Shown here: piece after piece, positions 10,899-27,955 of the stretch
Numbering within the stretch: position 1 is the first letter of the stretch
How the letters are laid out: each line of letters begins with the position of its first letter
NCBI RefSeq assembly: GCF_964340395.1
Contig: NC_135571.1
Coordinates: 1,830,611-1,873,110 of the forward strand
From: Glandiceps talaboti
Taxonomy: Eukaryota > Hemichordata > Enteropneusta > Spengelidae
Length of the DNA: 42,500 bases
Reading direction: 5' to 3'
The notes under the pieces: generated by a model
Databases searched by the model: none
The model's input: the letters and a program-made list of their open reading frames with translations, nothing else
What the model was told of the DNA's origin: nothing
Program-made: the position numbers and the translations under genes

Positions 10899-11589
10899 AC
10901 AACGTCGTCTGGTATAACAGATTTCTTACTACTCCTACCCATTACAACTGCCGACATTAGACCATAGACAAACAGAACATGTTACAAACAGAGAAAATAT
11001 ACGACTGAATTGGATTAATAACACTTGGCACAGCATGATGGAACAGCAGAGACTTGTATTACACACTATGCTTTGATAAGAGTAGTTTTATGGCTTTTTT
11101 ATGTGCCATGAAATGCCAGGAGAACTGGAAATTTGTTTGTAAATGTGAACTATAATGTAAAGAGGCCATAAAACTGTAGACTTATCAAATGATGAAATGT
11201 AATACAAGTCTCTCTTCTTCCAACATGCTGTGCCAAGTGTTATTAATCCAATTCAGTTGTTTACTGCACCTGTTTGTAACAGGTTTCATTCGTCCACGGT
11301 CTGATGTCGACAGTTGTACTACACTTTATCGTCTGGCGCGACAAAAATCTAGCTAAAATTGCTTCATGTTTCATATCACCTGACGAGACAAAAGGTGAAG
11401 TGCGATTGTCTCATACATGCTTGCAAAAATATATGTTTTTAAAAATATATATGATTTGGCGCCGATCTGCAATGTGATGATAGCTCCCGTGAGGAAAACG
11501 TAAGTGTAAATGTTGTTGAGATTTTGTCACCTCAGATGATATATAAAACAGAGTTAGCAAGATTTTTGTCGAGCCAGATGATGTTTTGT
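10899..11589. mobile_element. Family E element, copy 1, interrupted by family P copy 2
   Basis: The left end AACGTCGTCTGG followed by AGATTTCTT is matched, inverted, by AGATTTTTGTCGAGCCAGAT at the right (11560-11579). The same motif recurs inside at 11328-11350 (ATCGTCTGGCGCGACAAAAA) and about 11383-11400. A complete family P palindrome (10943-11318) lies between the left end and the internal repeats, so P appears to have inserted into E. Confidence 0.6.
10943..11318. mobile_element. Palindromic MITE, family P, copy 2
   Basis: The termini TACAACTGCCGACATTAGAC and GTCTGATGTCGACAGTTGTA are inverted. The arms of about 150 bp pair nearly throughout, including CAAACAGAACATGTTACAAA against its inverse and TTGGATTAATAACACTTGGC against GCCAAGTGTTATTAATCCAA. 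It is about 750 bp from copy 1 and clearly related. Confidence 0.82.
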
Positions 11590-11701
11590 TTATACTCTCC
11601 AAGTTTTCATAGTAGAAGTAAATCTGCGATGCCTTCGTGTTATTATTTTCACCTAAGTATTAAAAGGTTTATTAACACAGATTGTGCCACTTTGAATACA
11701 A

Positions 11702-11790
11702 ATACTCATTTAATGTAGCATGTCCAGTTTCTTAGTTCTTTCTGCGTGATTGTATCAAACAAAAATGCTGCATGAAATTCACTATGTGCA
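11702..11790. mobile_element. Half-copy of family H
   Basis: ACTCATTTAA then TGTAGCATGTCCAGTTTCTT, TTCTGCGTGATTGTATCAAA and ATGAAATTCACT match, in inverse orientation, the left arm of the element at 4235-4637. Only one arm is evident. Confidence 0.6.
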
Positions 11791-12102
11791 AATCTAATGT
11801 CAGGCGGGACATATCAAAAACGCGATTCACCCCTGTTCTACTGAATAATTTCTCTCATCTGTTCTGGATAACCTCTTCCTGCATTCTATGATCACATTTT
11901 CCTTAATAGTCATTACTTCCAATACTGTCCAAATGAAAAGTCTTTCACATACACCCATGGACGAAATAAGAGTGACAAGATAACGTATTTTAATCGGAAT
12001 TTAATTTCATCGTTAGAAATATCGATGATCGAGAAGATTTGTACGTACAAGCATGTCCTATTCAGCAAAGATTTACTTACATTTTCATACTGAAATAAAT
12101 TA

Positions 12103-12232
<130 letters not shown>

Positions 12233-12433
12233 AAATGTATATTGCAATTTCGGTTGAGAAACTAAAGCTTAATGTTACGCATCGACGCGAAGCTTGGAAT
12301 AGCCACAACAGATGAATAAAATCACTTGACTATCAATTTACATAAACTGCCGATGGCCACTTTCGATACGCGAACATATTGAAATACTACTATTATTTGA
12401 TTCAAAAGTGTCAAAAATTATATAGATTGTATA

Positions 12434-12547
12434 TAATCCCATAAAATCAATGTTAAGTTTACGTCATAACGCTCGGCATGTGATGCCTCAGACTACAAGT
12501 TCCCTCCTGCGACTTGACGTAAATCTAACATTGCTTTTACGGGATTA
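12434..12547. repeat. 33-bp inverted repeat with 48-nt loop
   Basis: The left arm 12434-12466 (TAATCCCATAAAATCAATG...) pairs with the right arm 12515-12547 (...CATTGCTTTTACGGGATTA) with few mismatches. It may be a minimal MITE or a structured element; no coding capacity. Confidence 0.7.
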
Positions 12548-14208
12548 CAAAATATGATATTTTGTGCTCGCCAAGTTGAACAAGAAATATGGGAATTTAT
12601 ACCCATGTCGTTCCACGTCATAACATCATGCGTCTATGTCATGACAATGCGCGTCCACGTCACTGGTTTTGATGTGCTTGATACATGTGTCAAAACGTTC
12701 CAAATCGCCATTACTTTTCCTAGTCCTTCATAAATCATGCCTGGACAGGTATAATCATAATATTCCCAAATATTTTCTTTATTTACTCTCAACCTAAGGA
12801 TGTATCTCTACTAGTCCAACAACTCGTAGTGACAAGGCCCCTTAGGTCAATCGTTTGTCCCTTTCCCGAACTTGAGAAATTTGGAACAATATCTAATTAC
12901 TACCTCAATTCATAACTATATTTTTCCATGTCAACTTCCATTCCATGAACGCCCATAACATGATGGAATAAAAACGGGCACTCATACGTAAGAAAATAAA
13001 TGCGAAAAACTGTACACTATAATTATGTAAATATTGTTAAGTGAATGAATATCACATTGATAATTACATAGTGCAAATATAATCTTTATTTTCACCATTA
13101 TTCTCACTTATTTAATGGAATGTTGTGATGAAAATACGCAATTTACAAATTCTACCTAAAACTGATGGTAAACATGCATGTCATCACAATTTCTCTTTGA
13201 ATAATGAACACCATGTCCATGCATTTGAAAGCGTTGCTCTATATTCCTGACATTTTCATGTGAAGACCACACAAAATGGCATTTCATCAACTAAAATGTC
13301 AGATCGTTTATTGCAAACTTCTATACCACTACAAGCTGGGTTATAAACGTTTTTACTTTTGAGAACATACTTATAAAACACCCTGATTTAAAAGTTCTAA
13401 TAATGTTACAGGAAAAGTCCAGTGGTGCTTCATTTTTCTCTTGTTACATACATTCTATTGCCCATCATTATTAATTTTTGTTATTTTATTTCTCAAAAGA
13501 TTACATTCCTAAGTTACAGAAGGTCTGAAATGTTGAAAATCCATCAGTTTGTCCGAATTCATGGATAAGGGGAGTTCTTGTCCTTTACCATCGTTCTGAG
13601 AGATGTTTTCATAAAGCCTGGCTCTGAGTAACGCTTCCCCCTAGTTGGACACTGGCGGGACACTTTATGAGAACAATATGGTAAAATGCATTGACAATAC
13701 GTATTAATATCGTGCTAGATATTATGTGCTTAGCGGTAATACATTTTTTACATAACATTAACAAAAAGTTGACCATGCATGAATTAATTAATCTGTTCTG
13801 GCAATCTTTGCACAATTGAGGGCATGTTTCTCAACATTTTAGAATACGCAAGCTAAGTTATTCCATGTGGTTATTGTTATATTTCGACTTGATAGTAATC
13901 GCGAATTCAGTTTGCTAAGATAGACATAAACTAAATCAAACTAAATCCATCATTGTTTGATGCGGTAGAGTGCAGAAATAGGTGATAGCAGTTCCTATTT
14001 TGTGCCAGAGGCAAGGTGTCTGTGGTTGTGCGAATCTAATCATCATGTGATCAAGGTAAGATAATGTATACTTTGTCCCAAAACGATATACACTGCATGT
14101 TTATGGGATTAGCTTGCAGCGAGACGCCCTACTGAGACTATAATTAAACAACCGTCCATAAAATAGCGTGTCACTGTCGTACCAGCATATGTAGCAACAA
14201 TGGTTTTA
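12548..14208. other. No gene seen
   Basis: AT-rich, low-information sequence. 12605-12670 has a few spaced copies of CGTC-ACGTCA type motifs. I see no supportable exon or element. Confidence 0.5.
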
Positions 14209-14596
14209 GGGGCGAGATCAATAGTTCAATGTAGGATTAAAAACTAAATTACGTCTTAGACCCCCCCCCCCTTTCTAACTAAATTGACCAAAATTTAAAA
14301 TTGCTTCAAACCACACAATCATTTTCAAATCAGTATGTAATAGTATGTAGTGCTATGAATACAAAACCAGTATGTAGTGAGTGAAAAATATTCTTTTGCT
14401 GACACTTTACTTTATTTTAAAGCCATGCATTTTATAGCAAAAAATCTTCATTTTCTCAATTTGACATTTTTTAAAAGAAATATTTGGACTAAGATGTACA
14501 AAATATCCATTAAAAGTAAAAACAAAAACACCTAATGTAAACAAACCACCTAAAGTAAAAGAATTTAGTTTTTTATTGATCTATTGATCTAGCCCC
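14209..14596. mobile_element. MITE family T (Harbinger/Tourist-like), copy A
   Basis: 388 bp flanked by TTA on both sides (14206-14208 and 14597-14599). The left end GGGGCGAGATCAATAGTTCA and the right end, read inverted, GGGGCTAGATCAATAGATCA form terminal repeats of about 40 bp that run on into AAAAACTAAATT. A C-run (about 14262-14272) and roughly two copies of the AGTATGTAGTGCTATGAATA unit lie inside. A 3-bp TTA target and G-rich ends match the TWA target duplications known for PIF/Harbinger elements. No transposase. Confidence 0.82.
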
Positions 14597-15600
14597 TTAG
14601 TTTGTATCTATCTTACAAAACCGAACCTTCGAATACTAGAGTAACATGTATGACAAGTTTTCTTCTGTCAATAGCTTTGGATAATTATGCCATCCTTATT
14701 AAAATAGCACATGAACTTCAAATACGTTTTATTACGTATTTGAAGTTCATTTAACGGTTGCAAAATTAATTTGAGAAGTATACACTAAGCTTATCGTAAA
14801 TGTACAGATTAGTTGAAATTAAAAATTGTTTATAGAGATTAACATTTGTTTATGAAAATTAGCATTTTTTATGGCGTTTAACATTTGTTTTGGAGATCAG
14901 TCTCCTGTCCAGCTGGTGAAAAATGTTGATCCAAAACAAAGCATGATAATGTAAAACTAATACGAGAACCTGCTATCGGATTCTTGAACTTTAAGCAAAA
15001 ACAAACATACTCATGATTATTTATGATGTAGAGAAATTTCATTCCATTAACACATATATGGAAGAATTATTGAACAATATGTAAACTAGTGATCAAAAAG
15101 TTATTATTAAAGTAGTTGTTATTTTCATACCCAGCTAATTAGAATAATGAGAGATGAACTTAATAACTGTGTTTTTCTTATGGAGAAATTAAGTTAAGAC
15201 ATTTAAGTTAATAGGTAACTTGCAAACCCGCCATGTTGAATGTTGCTTCATGGGAAATGTGATAATAAATACTAATAAATTAGTATTGTAAACAATATGT
15301 TACATTGTTTTCAACCACGAATAATCAATTCATAGTTATCCTCACCATTGTGAGAGGTTCTTTTTATCGATAGGTCCAGATTATGTATTACGATAACCAC
15401 AGATAATCCCATTGTCCTTTGCGTCTGAGCATGCTCAGTCTGGATTGTAAGTTCCCTATTAGAAATTTGACGCTATTCGAGACAAAGAAATGAAACTGCT
15501 TGGGAGTGTTGCACATTGAAAATAAAGATTATACCTTAGTAGTCTCGAACATGTATTGATGTTAAAGTGGATATATGGATGCCAGGTGGGGAGTGGACAT
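14597..15600. other. No gene seen; one perfect hairpin
   Basis: 14711-14750 is a perfect 17-bp stem (ATGAACTTCAAATACGT and its inverse) with a 6-nt loop. 14815-14900 has decayed copies of TTAACATTTGTTTATG type. The rest is plain AT-rich DNA. Confidence 0.5.
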
Positions 15601-15870
15601 GGATTTAGGATCTTTTTTAATTTATAAAACAATTTTATCATCATGGCTTCCCAAAAATGTGAAACAACATTGACAAAATCCATGTTTGTAACTCACTATG
15701 TTGCAAAAAAATGTTAAGGTTTGTTATTGTAAGTACAATTACAAAACATTTAGATATTTACACATTTTTTGCAATGTATTGCTGTACAAACATGGACTGG
15801 GCATGTGTTGTTTCACATCGATTTTTTGAAGTAGAAGCAATGATAAAATTGTTTTATAAATCCAAAATCC
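15601..15870. mobile_element. Palindromic element with arms of about 110 bp
   Basis: 15601-15713 pairs with 15762-15870: TTTATAAAACAATTTTATCA against TGATAAAATTGTTTTATAAA, TGTGAAACAACA against TGTTGTTTCACA, CCATGTTTGTA against TACAAACATGG, and TTGCAAAAAAATG against CATTTTTTGCAA. The frames at 15459-15683 (minus) and 15711-15905 (plus) resemble each other only because the DNA is an inverted repeat. Confidence 0.75.
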
Positions 15871-15959
15871 AAAATGGCAACTTTAATATTGCCTTTCTAC
15901 CATAGATCTCCATCATGATATTATAAAAATCTTATTAAATAGCACTCGTCACATTTTGA

Positions 15960-16524
15960 GTTCAGGTTATCTGTTGTATTAGCTTTCCCTAAAGAATTCC
16001 TACCTGTCTTAATGGGTATAATAATAATGACTATAAAAATATTCATATTAACAAAAACATAATGGATAATTAATGTATTATTTGTAATAACAGGTGTATT
16101 ATTTGTGTTCAGGTGATCTGTTGTATTAGCTTTCCCAAAAGAATTCCTACCTGTCTTTATGGGTATAATAATAATGACTATAAAAATATTCATATTAACA
16201 AAAACATAATGGATAATTAATGTATTATTTGTAATAACAGGTGTATTATTTGTGTTCAGGTGATCTGTTGTATTAGCTTTCCCTAAAGAATTCCTACCTG
16301 TCTTAATGGGTATAATAATAATGACTATAAAAAAATTCATATTAACAAAAACATAATGGATAATTAATGTATTATTTGTAATAACAGGTGTATTATTTGT
16401 GTTCAGGTGATCTGTTGTATTAGCTTTCCCAAAAGAATTCCTACCTGTCTTTATGGGTATAATAATAATGACTATAAAAATATTCATATCAACAATGGAT
16501 AACTAATTTATTATTTGTAATAAC
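15960..16524. repeat. 147-bp satellite, about 3.8 units, dimeric
   Basis: The marker TACCTGTCTT occurs at 16001, 16148, 16295 and 16442, a constant 147-bp period. Units 1 and 3 share CCCTAAAGAATT and CTTAATGGG, while units 2 and 4 share CCCAAAAGAATT and CTTTATGGG, so the array reads A-B-A-B and probably grew by duplication of a dimer. Because 147 is divisible by three, a 188-codon minus-strand frame stays open through it; its low-complexity translation and lack of known domains argue against a gene. Confidence 0.9.
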
Positions 16525-17229
16525 ACTGCAGAAAAATATCCCGGTGGAGGTATGTACGCTTAAATTGTTGGTACTTTTATTTGAATATACGAGGAAAATA
16601 AACCTAAACAAGCGACGTGGGAAACATGTAGCAGCTTAATTCATTCCCACGAGCTGAACCAAAGCATATGACCGACATTCATTGTTTTGCTGAATTTCAG
16701 AAAACGTCGTGCATACCTTATCAAAAGCAAAATTGTCATGAATATTATTTTGATTATACATGAGTTCTATTGATCAAGGTTTCATCAGAAATAATATGTT
16801 TGTTGAATTGTCTTGTATTCCCAGCGGGCTAGCTACACACATATGAGACTCTCAAAGTTATGTTTCACAGAAACAAGGCGCCAAAGTAAACTACTGTCGT
16901 CTGCTGGCCAAAACGGTGACGTCAGACACAATGACTTTTCAAATTATCATTACAGAAATATTGCGCACACAACAGCATGTTGCTATAGAGACATATAGGT
17001 TATGCTGTATATATTGTAAGAACTTATTTTTATCCTCACTGAGTGAGAAAATGACGTTGTAATGTTGTGCCCTTCGTAAGAATCATCAGTGACCAAAGGT
17101 AAATCGTAATGTAATCCTAAGTAATCGTCGTAATGGTTTTGCTTAAATGAAAACGCCCAGCAATTGAGATTATATTATTTAAAATGGATTTTTTTTAAAA
17201 GAACCATGTTATCAAAAAAATAGTGGTCA

Positions 17230-17230
<1 letters not shown>
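16525..17230. other. No gene seen
   Basis: The 61-codon plus frame at 16813-16998 has no recognisable domain and no convincing splice sites. Confidence 0.5.
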
Positions 17231-17260
<30 letters not shown>

Positions 17261-17480
17261 CATACATACACACATGCATGCATACATACATACATACATA
17301 CATACATACATACATACATACATACATACATACATACATACATACACACACATACATGCACACACATACATACATACATACATACATACATACATACATG
17401 CACACACATACACATACATACATACATACATACATACACATACATACATACATACATACATACATACATACATACATACA
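17231..17480. repeat. (TACA)n microsatellite with CACA and TGCA variants
   Basis: 250 bp of CATA tetramers with short CACACA and TGCATG interruptions. All open frames here (up to 181 codons) are repeat-derived at least in their first half. Confidence 0.95.
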
Positions 17481-19050
17481 TTTTCTCTCCTCCTGTCATC
17501 CATTCACTTGTTCATTTATCAATCCAACCCGTCACGCATTTACCTTCATACTTATTTATTGGTGACCTCAAATAATTTCTCACTGTCTGGTTTTTTGAGA
17601 AGTTCTTTTATTTCTGTATTATTACAAGTCGAATATGTTGACACAAAACTTCGATTTCAGCTGCAAATTATACCAACGGAAATTGAGACCGAATGTCGCT
17701 TTGCCAGTCTAGCAATGTTTTATAAAAAATGGATAATTTTCATAGCAGATGTATCGAGTGTAAAGTGATGAAATGATATGATATCTTACATTCAATCTAA
17801 AGCGATGCCATTTGGTGCTCTCACGATCTCACTTTGATAATTTCACCAATCAAGATTGCGAAAAAGAACTGACTCAGAGGTTACGACGTACAGTCAAACT
17901 AAATATTGCTGGTGAAATTTAAAAGGAAATGAAATATAGTGAGTACATTAACATGTGCATGATATTGGAACTCCTTTGACTCAAGCTTTCAAACAAATTC
18001 CTTCAAAAAGTAATCATGTTTCCTTAGTAGTATTGTCGACGGTATAGCTTGTGGCGTCAGATTGACTCAAACGATTAAAAAAAGGACTATTATAACTGAC
18101 AACAGAGGTCATGAATAGGTATTAATATGAGCCTGATACAAATTAACATTGACATTTGTTAAAAAAAAAAAAAAAAAAAAAAGTTACATGACAAAGGAAT
18201 TTTTCGAGACACTTTTGGCGGGAATGGTAACGATTACTGTTGTTTGCATAGAAAATTATGTAAAGGCATAATTTGTTTATAGTGGTATTTCCTGGAAAGT
18301 TTCATACGCTTAATAAAAAACGTCATCGGCTCATTTATGAACTATTTCTTAATGCCAGATTTGAGTTCAGTCAATTGCAAGCGATGTCTGGGTATGCTCC
18401 AGTAAATAGAGAAGTATTTAAACATGCAGGAATAATTACGCCCAGCACACATCTTGTGCCCCGTTAGTTGTGCGAACCTCTTTCTGTCCCAGCAGCCGAC
18501 AACTTATGACAGGTCATGAACTTACACGATGTAGTATTCCCATGACAACAACCGTAATTACTAAGTCAACAATTAAGTCACACGCTCAGTTTGTCAATGT
18601 CATACTGAATTACTTCGAATAGACATATCATTTCTTCTGTCCAATCACTTCTAACCTAATTGTGTTAATATAACATCACCTACATGTACCCTGCACTATT
18701 TCAACATGACTCATTCAAAGATCAACTTGACATGCTAGACTATCTATTTTTTTAGTGCAACCTATATATTCCAAAATATACTGAGAACATATAGTCATTT
18801 CCTCATAATACAAAGTTAATCTGAACTAAAATGAATTTTGGAGAACTAAACCGGCATGTTTTGGGTTCTTTTTATGGTATTTTCCCAAGAGCTTGTAAAG
18901 TTGTAGTGACTGTGTAATTTCAAAAGGGAATGATATAGATTGTAGAGCGGTATTTTACGGAAATGTCTGTAAATGTGAGTTGAAATTTAAACTAATAGCG
19001 GATGTAAGGAAAGCTGAGAACAAATATCGATCTTTGCACTTCGATTCACA
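17481..19050. other. No gene seen; A-run and one E2F-like site
   Basis: A run of about 22 A lies at 18160-18182. CTTTTGGCGGGAAT at about 18212-18225 resembles a two-sided E2F site. No retroelement body was recognised upstream of the A-run. Confidence 0.5.
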
Positions 19051-19077
19051 ACATACATACATACATACATACATACA

Positions 19078-19110
<33 letters not shown>

Positions 19111-19120
19111 GCATACATAC
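19051..19120. repeat. (ACAT)n microsatellite
   Basis: About 14 tetramers, then a short ATATATGCATACATAC tail. Confidence 0.95.
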
Positions 19121-19123
19121 TGC

Positions 19124-19176
19124 CACCCTATGCACTAGGGAACCTTGCACATGCTAGCACTATGATGTGTACATCC
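19124..19176. repeat. Dispersed repeat, AGGGAACCTTGCACAT type
   Basis: CACTAGGGAACCTTGCACAT and the following TAGCACTATGATGTGTACATCC resemble 21061-21118 (ACACAGGGAACCTTGTACAT, TAACACTGTATGGTGTGTGGATCC). Only these two members are seen. Confidence 0.45.
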
Positions 19177-19190
19177 ATGCGCGCGCACTC

Positions 19191-19314
19191 ACAGACAGAC
19201 AGACAGACAGACAGACAGAAACGTACACACATAAGCGCACGCATACATACATACATACATACATACATACATACATACATACATACATGTACACATGTAT
19301 ACATGTACACATGT

Positions 19315-19403
<89 letters not shown>
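19191..19403. repeat. Compound microsatellite (CAGA)n-(CATA)n-(TACATG)n-(TA)n
   Basis: CAGA 19191-19219, CATA about 19242-19287, alternating TACATGTACACATG about 19288-19318 (self-complementary), TA about 19318-19403. Confidence 0.95.
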
Positions 19404-19408
<5 letters not shown>

Positions 19409-20140
19409 TCACACGACGTGACAGACTGCCCAACCTAGTTACTGAATATATAATGTATTGAATTTAGATCCTTCGACCTAACTTAGTTACACACATCCGT
19501 GTACAGTCTATCTATACTGTCAAAGTTGATTGCACAATAGTTGACATGATGCACCTATGACAAACATGTTAACTCAGTACTGTATACTATCGTCTGCATA
19601 CTGATAAATCAAATTTCGATTCCGTCAAATATGTTTATAAGATTGATGTAGGTATCCATGCAAATGTGAGAAGGAATGTGAGTCATGCTAAACCATCGCC
19701 AGTTGCATCACCGTCATGCAACATATACTTAAAGGCTTATCCACCAATGAGAGTACTCCGCATCATTCCTTTGTACACACAATGTTTTACCCTTGGAGGA
19801 TGTTATTTACGTTTGTTTTGTCCCACCTTATGAAAAGTGCAGTTAACATTTCTTAGCAGCATAAAGGACATATTGTTATTGGAAAGAGTAGAGTATGTTT
19901 TCAAATATTTTAAAGTTACTTACAGTATTTCGGACCTGTTGGGTAATGTATGAAGTATGAATGTGGATATAGTCAATTGAAGTGTTACAGTTTGTAACAA
20001 AGATTACATCCTTGACTAACGTTAATGTACAACGTTCAGATGGTCAATGCACAAAAACCAATATGAGTCGACAGAGTATTAAAACGAGGCTTGGAAGCTG
20101 AGAATACAATACTTTGTACTTCTTCGTTCGCTAGTTCTTC
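19404..20140. other. No gene seen
   Basis: AT-rich unique-looking sequence without coding-like frames. Confidence 0.5.
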
Positions 20141-23988
<3,848 letters not shown>

Positions 23989-24128
23989 GAACCAATTATA
24001 TTATCTGTTTTATTCATAAGTTCTGTGTGGGTGAGCCAATCATTTTGTCTGTTTTATTTATAGCTCGTGTGCGGGCGAACCTACCCTTTTATCTTATTTT
24101 AATTTTATTGGTGACTTTTGTTCGGGAG
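23989..24128. repeat. 44-bp tandem repeat, about three units
   Basis: Units start GAACCAATTAT (23989), GAGCCAATCAT (24033) and GAACCTACCCT (24077), each followed by a TCTGTTTTATT-like stretch and GTGTGGGTG/GTGCGGGCG-like sequence. The third unit is longer and decayed. Confidence 0.6.
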
Positions 24129-24477
24129 CGCTTATAATTCTTTCATATAATGATTTATATAAGCGTAGCGTCTTCAAGTGTTATTTCTCGCCTAAAGCTG
24201 TCCAACTTCTTATAAGGACCATATCGAAGAAAATAGTTTATAACAAATCAAGCAAGATATGTAGGACATATAAATTATTGATTGTGATTTCTTTATTTAA
24301 TTATTTTGTATTGTGCGATTGTCCTTCATTTATACCTCGTCCCCCAGGATACCATCACAGAACCAATAGACCATAGGAAATACAGGTGTTGTCATTTCAT
24401 AGTTGAAACATTCATATTTGAGATTTCTCAAGTGTTGATGGTTAAAGTATTCAAATCTTGCATTCAAGGACTCTTAC

Positions 24478-24706
<229 letters not shown>

Positions 24707-25632
24707 ACTTATCCTCGATAGCTCATTCAATAGCCAATACTTCTTTCCAAGGAGACAAAAAAAATACCCCAAAAAAGAAACAAAATACCGCAATCACGAA
24801 ACTACAACATAATGTGTTACATTAAAAAGACATGGAAAAGTAGAATTAGACAAAAATATATCACATACATGCTGATACAAATGTTAAAATTGATTCTTTG
24901 TGAATTTTTGAAGGAACTCTTAAAAGCTTACGCGTCAACGGTCGCACTATCCTTTACATATTTGGAATTGAACTCCCGAGAGTTGATCCTTCATACTTAA
25001 AATTGGAAACGATAAACTTGGAATTGGGTATGGGTTTATGAAGATCAGAGGAATATGTTGTTGAATAAGTATGGATTCTGTTCCGGGATATAAATAATTA
25101 TTATAAATTTCAGAAATAATTATTGGAAAACTGAAGACAAAAATTGGATGTTCATCTTTAATGACAATGAAATTCAAATCCTTTTATCCAATAGCTATTT
25201 TTTATATGTCAAGTCTGTATCCGAGTCAATCTTACATATTTTGCAGTTGGAATTACTAAAACATGCGCGAACTTAGACAAAATGCCAACTTTTCAAAAAG
25301 GATAAGAGATTTACTCGAAATTTCCCATTAATTTCCTGTTTTAATGAATCATTTCGTAAGTAATTTGTAATTCAATTTGTTGTTATCTGGTCAATAATCT
25401 CAACTGTAAGTCGAGATGAAAGGATTACAAAATAATCTGCTGTTGAAAATGTGCATGGCTATGTGTGACTTGCGTTCGTTTTGTCATTCTATTACGTCAG
25501 AAAGTAGTTCATATTCACAAGCTTTTCTGTCATTCACGAACGTTACCTATTTCTCTGACGGCAATCACAGTATCTTCAATATGTAGTCTACGAAAACTTT
25601 AAGTAAAAACAAAGATCATAAACACTGAAACA
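24707..25632. other. No gene seen
   Basis: AT-rich, no recognised element or exon. Confidence 0.5.
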
Positions 25633-25955
25633 AAACGTCGCCTGTTTCGACAAACATCTCACTAACATTGCTACAGTCTTTTTGTCTGGCTAGACAAAAC
25701 ATCTCTTTGATGTAGATCTTCTCGTCTGGCTCGACAAAAATCTAATTAATATTTCCACATGTTATCGTCTGGCACGAGAAGAACTGAATTAAAATTGATA
25801 CATTTTCGTCAATTGACTGTCTCAAAATATAGAAGAACGCGCCAACTTTAGGTCAGGGAACGTATAAATTTGGCAATGATCTCCTAGGATAATGGTGACT
25901 CACCAGAGCAATATTGGTAAAGATGTCTGTCACGCCAGATGACTGACAAAACGCT
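25633..25955. mobile_element. Family E element, copy 2
   Basis: About five tandem units of roughly 44 bp on the left: ACGTCGCCTGTTTCGACAAA near 25635, TTGTCTGGCTAGACAAAACA, TCGTCTGGCTCGACAAAAAT near 25723 and TCGTCTGGCACGAGAAG near 25768. An inverted end, CACGCCAGATGACTGACAAA, lies at 25931-25950. No coding capacity. Confidence 0.62.
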
Positions 25956-25977
25956 ATTGGTAAGATTTGTGTATGAA

Positions 25978-27489
<1,512 letters not shown>

Positions 27490-27955
27490 CGCGTACACGA
27501 CGTGTCGTCTCCACTTTGACGACAATTCTAATGAACTTGATTATTGGTGTATATTTCTACATATCGTCTGCGCTATCGCAGTGACGATATAATGAATTAG
27601 GCGGGCTGTATTTTTCTAATTGTCGTCAGTGTTTTGACGATAGAATGACTTGTCTCGTACTTTTCTAAATATCTTCTTCGCTGTGACGACAGAATGAGTT
27701 GGATTGTACTTTCAACATATCGTCTGCGTTGTGACGTCAAAATGAGTTTCTATTGTGTACACGTTTCTAAATATCTTCTTGGCTGTGACGACAGAATTAA
27801 TTAGATTGCACCTTTCTAAATATTTTCTACACTGTGACGACAGAATGTTGAGTTATCATGTCTGGTTCTAAATATCGTCTGCGCTGTGACGACTTAATGA
27901 GTTAGTGACGTGGTGACTTCTATGTCGTGACAACAAAATGAGTTATTAGTCGCAT
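27490..27955. repeat. Minisatellite with CGTC...GACG dyads, about 8 units
   Basis: Units of roughly 50-70 bp contain ATCGTCTGCGCTGTGACGAC-like dyads followed by AGAATGAGTT and TTTCTAAATAT. Clear copies lie near 27500, 27565, 27620, 27672, 27720, 27775, 27825 and 27875. Each unit can form a small CGTC/GACG stem. A lone copy (GTCGTCTGCAAAGTGACGCC) lies at about 28315-28334. Confidence 0.75.

Noticed and set aside
15921-16487. 188-codon minus-strand frame with four repeats of 49 residues
   Set aside because: It is explained by the 147-bp satellite, whose period is a multiple of three; composition is low-complexity and no domain is seen.
18160-18182. A-run considered as the tail of a retroposed element
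   Set aside because: No promoter boxes, retroelement body or target duplication were found upstream.
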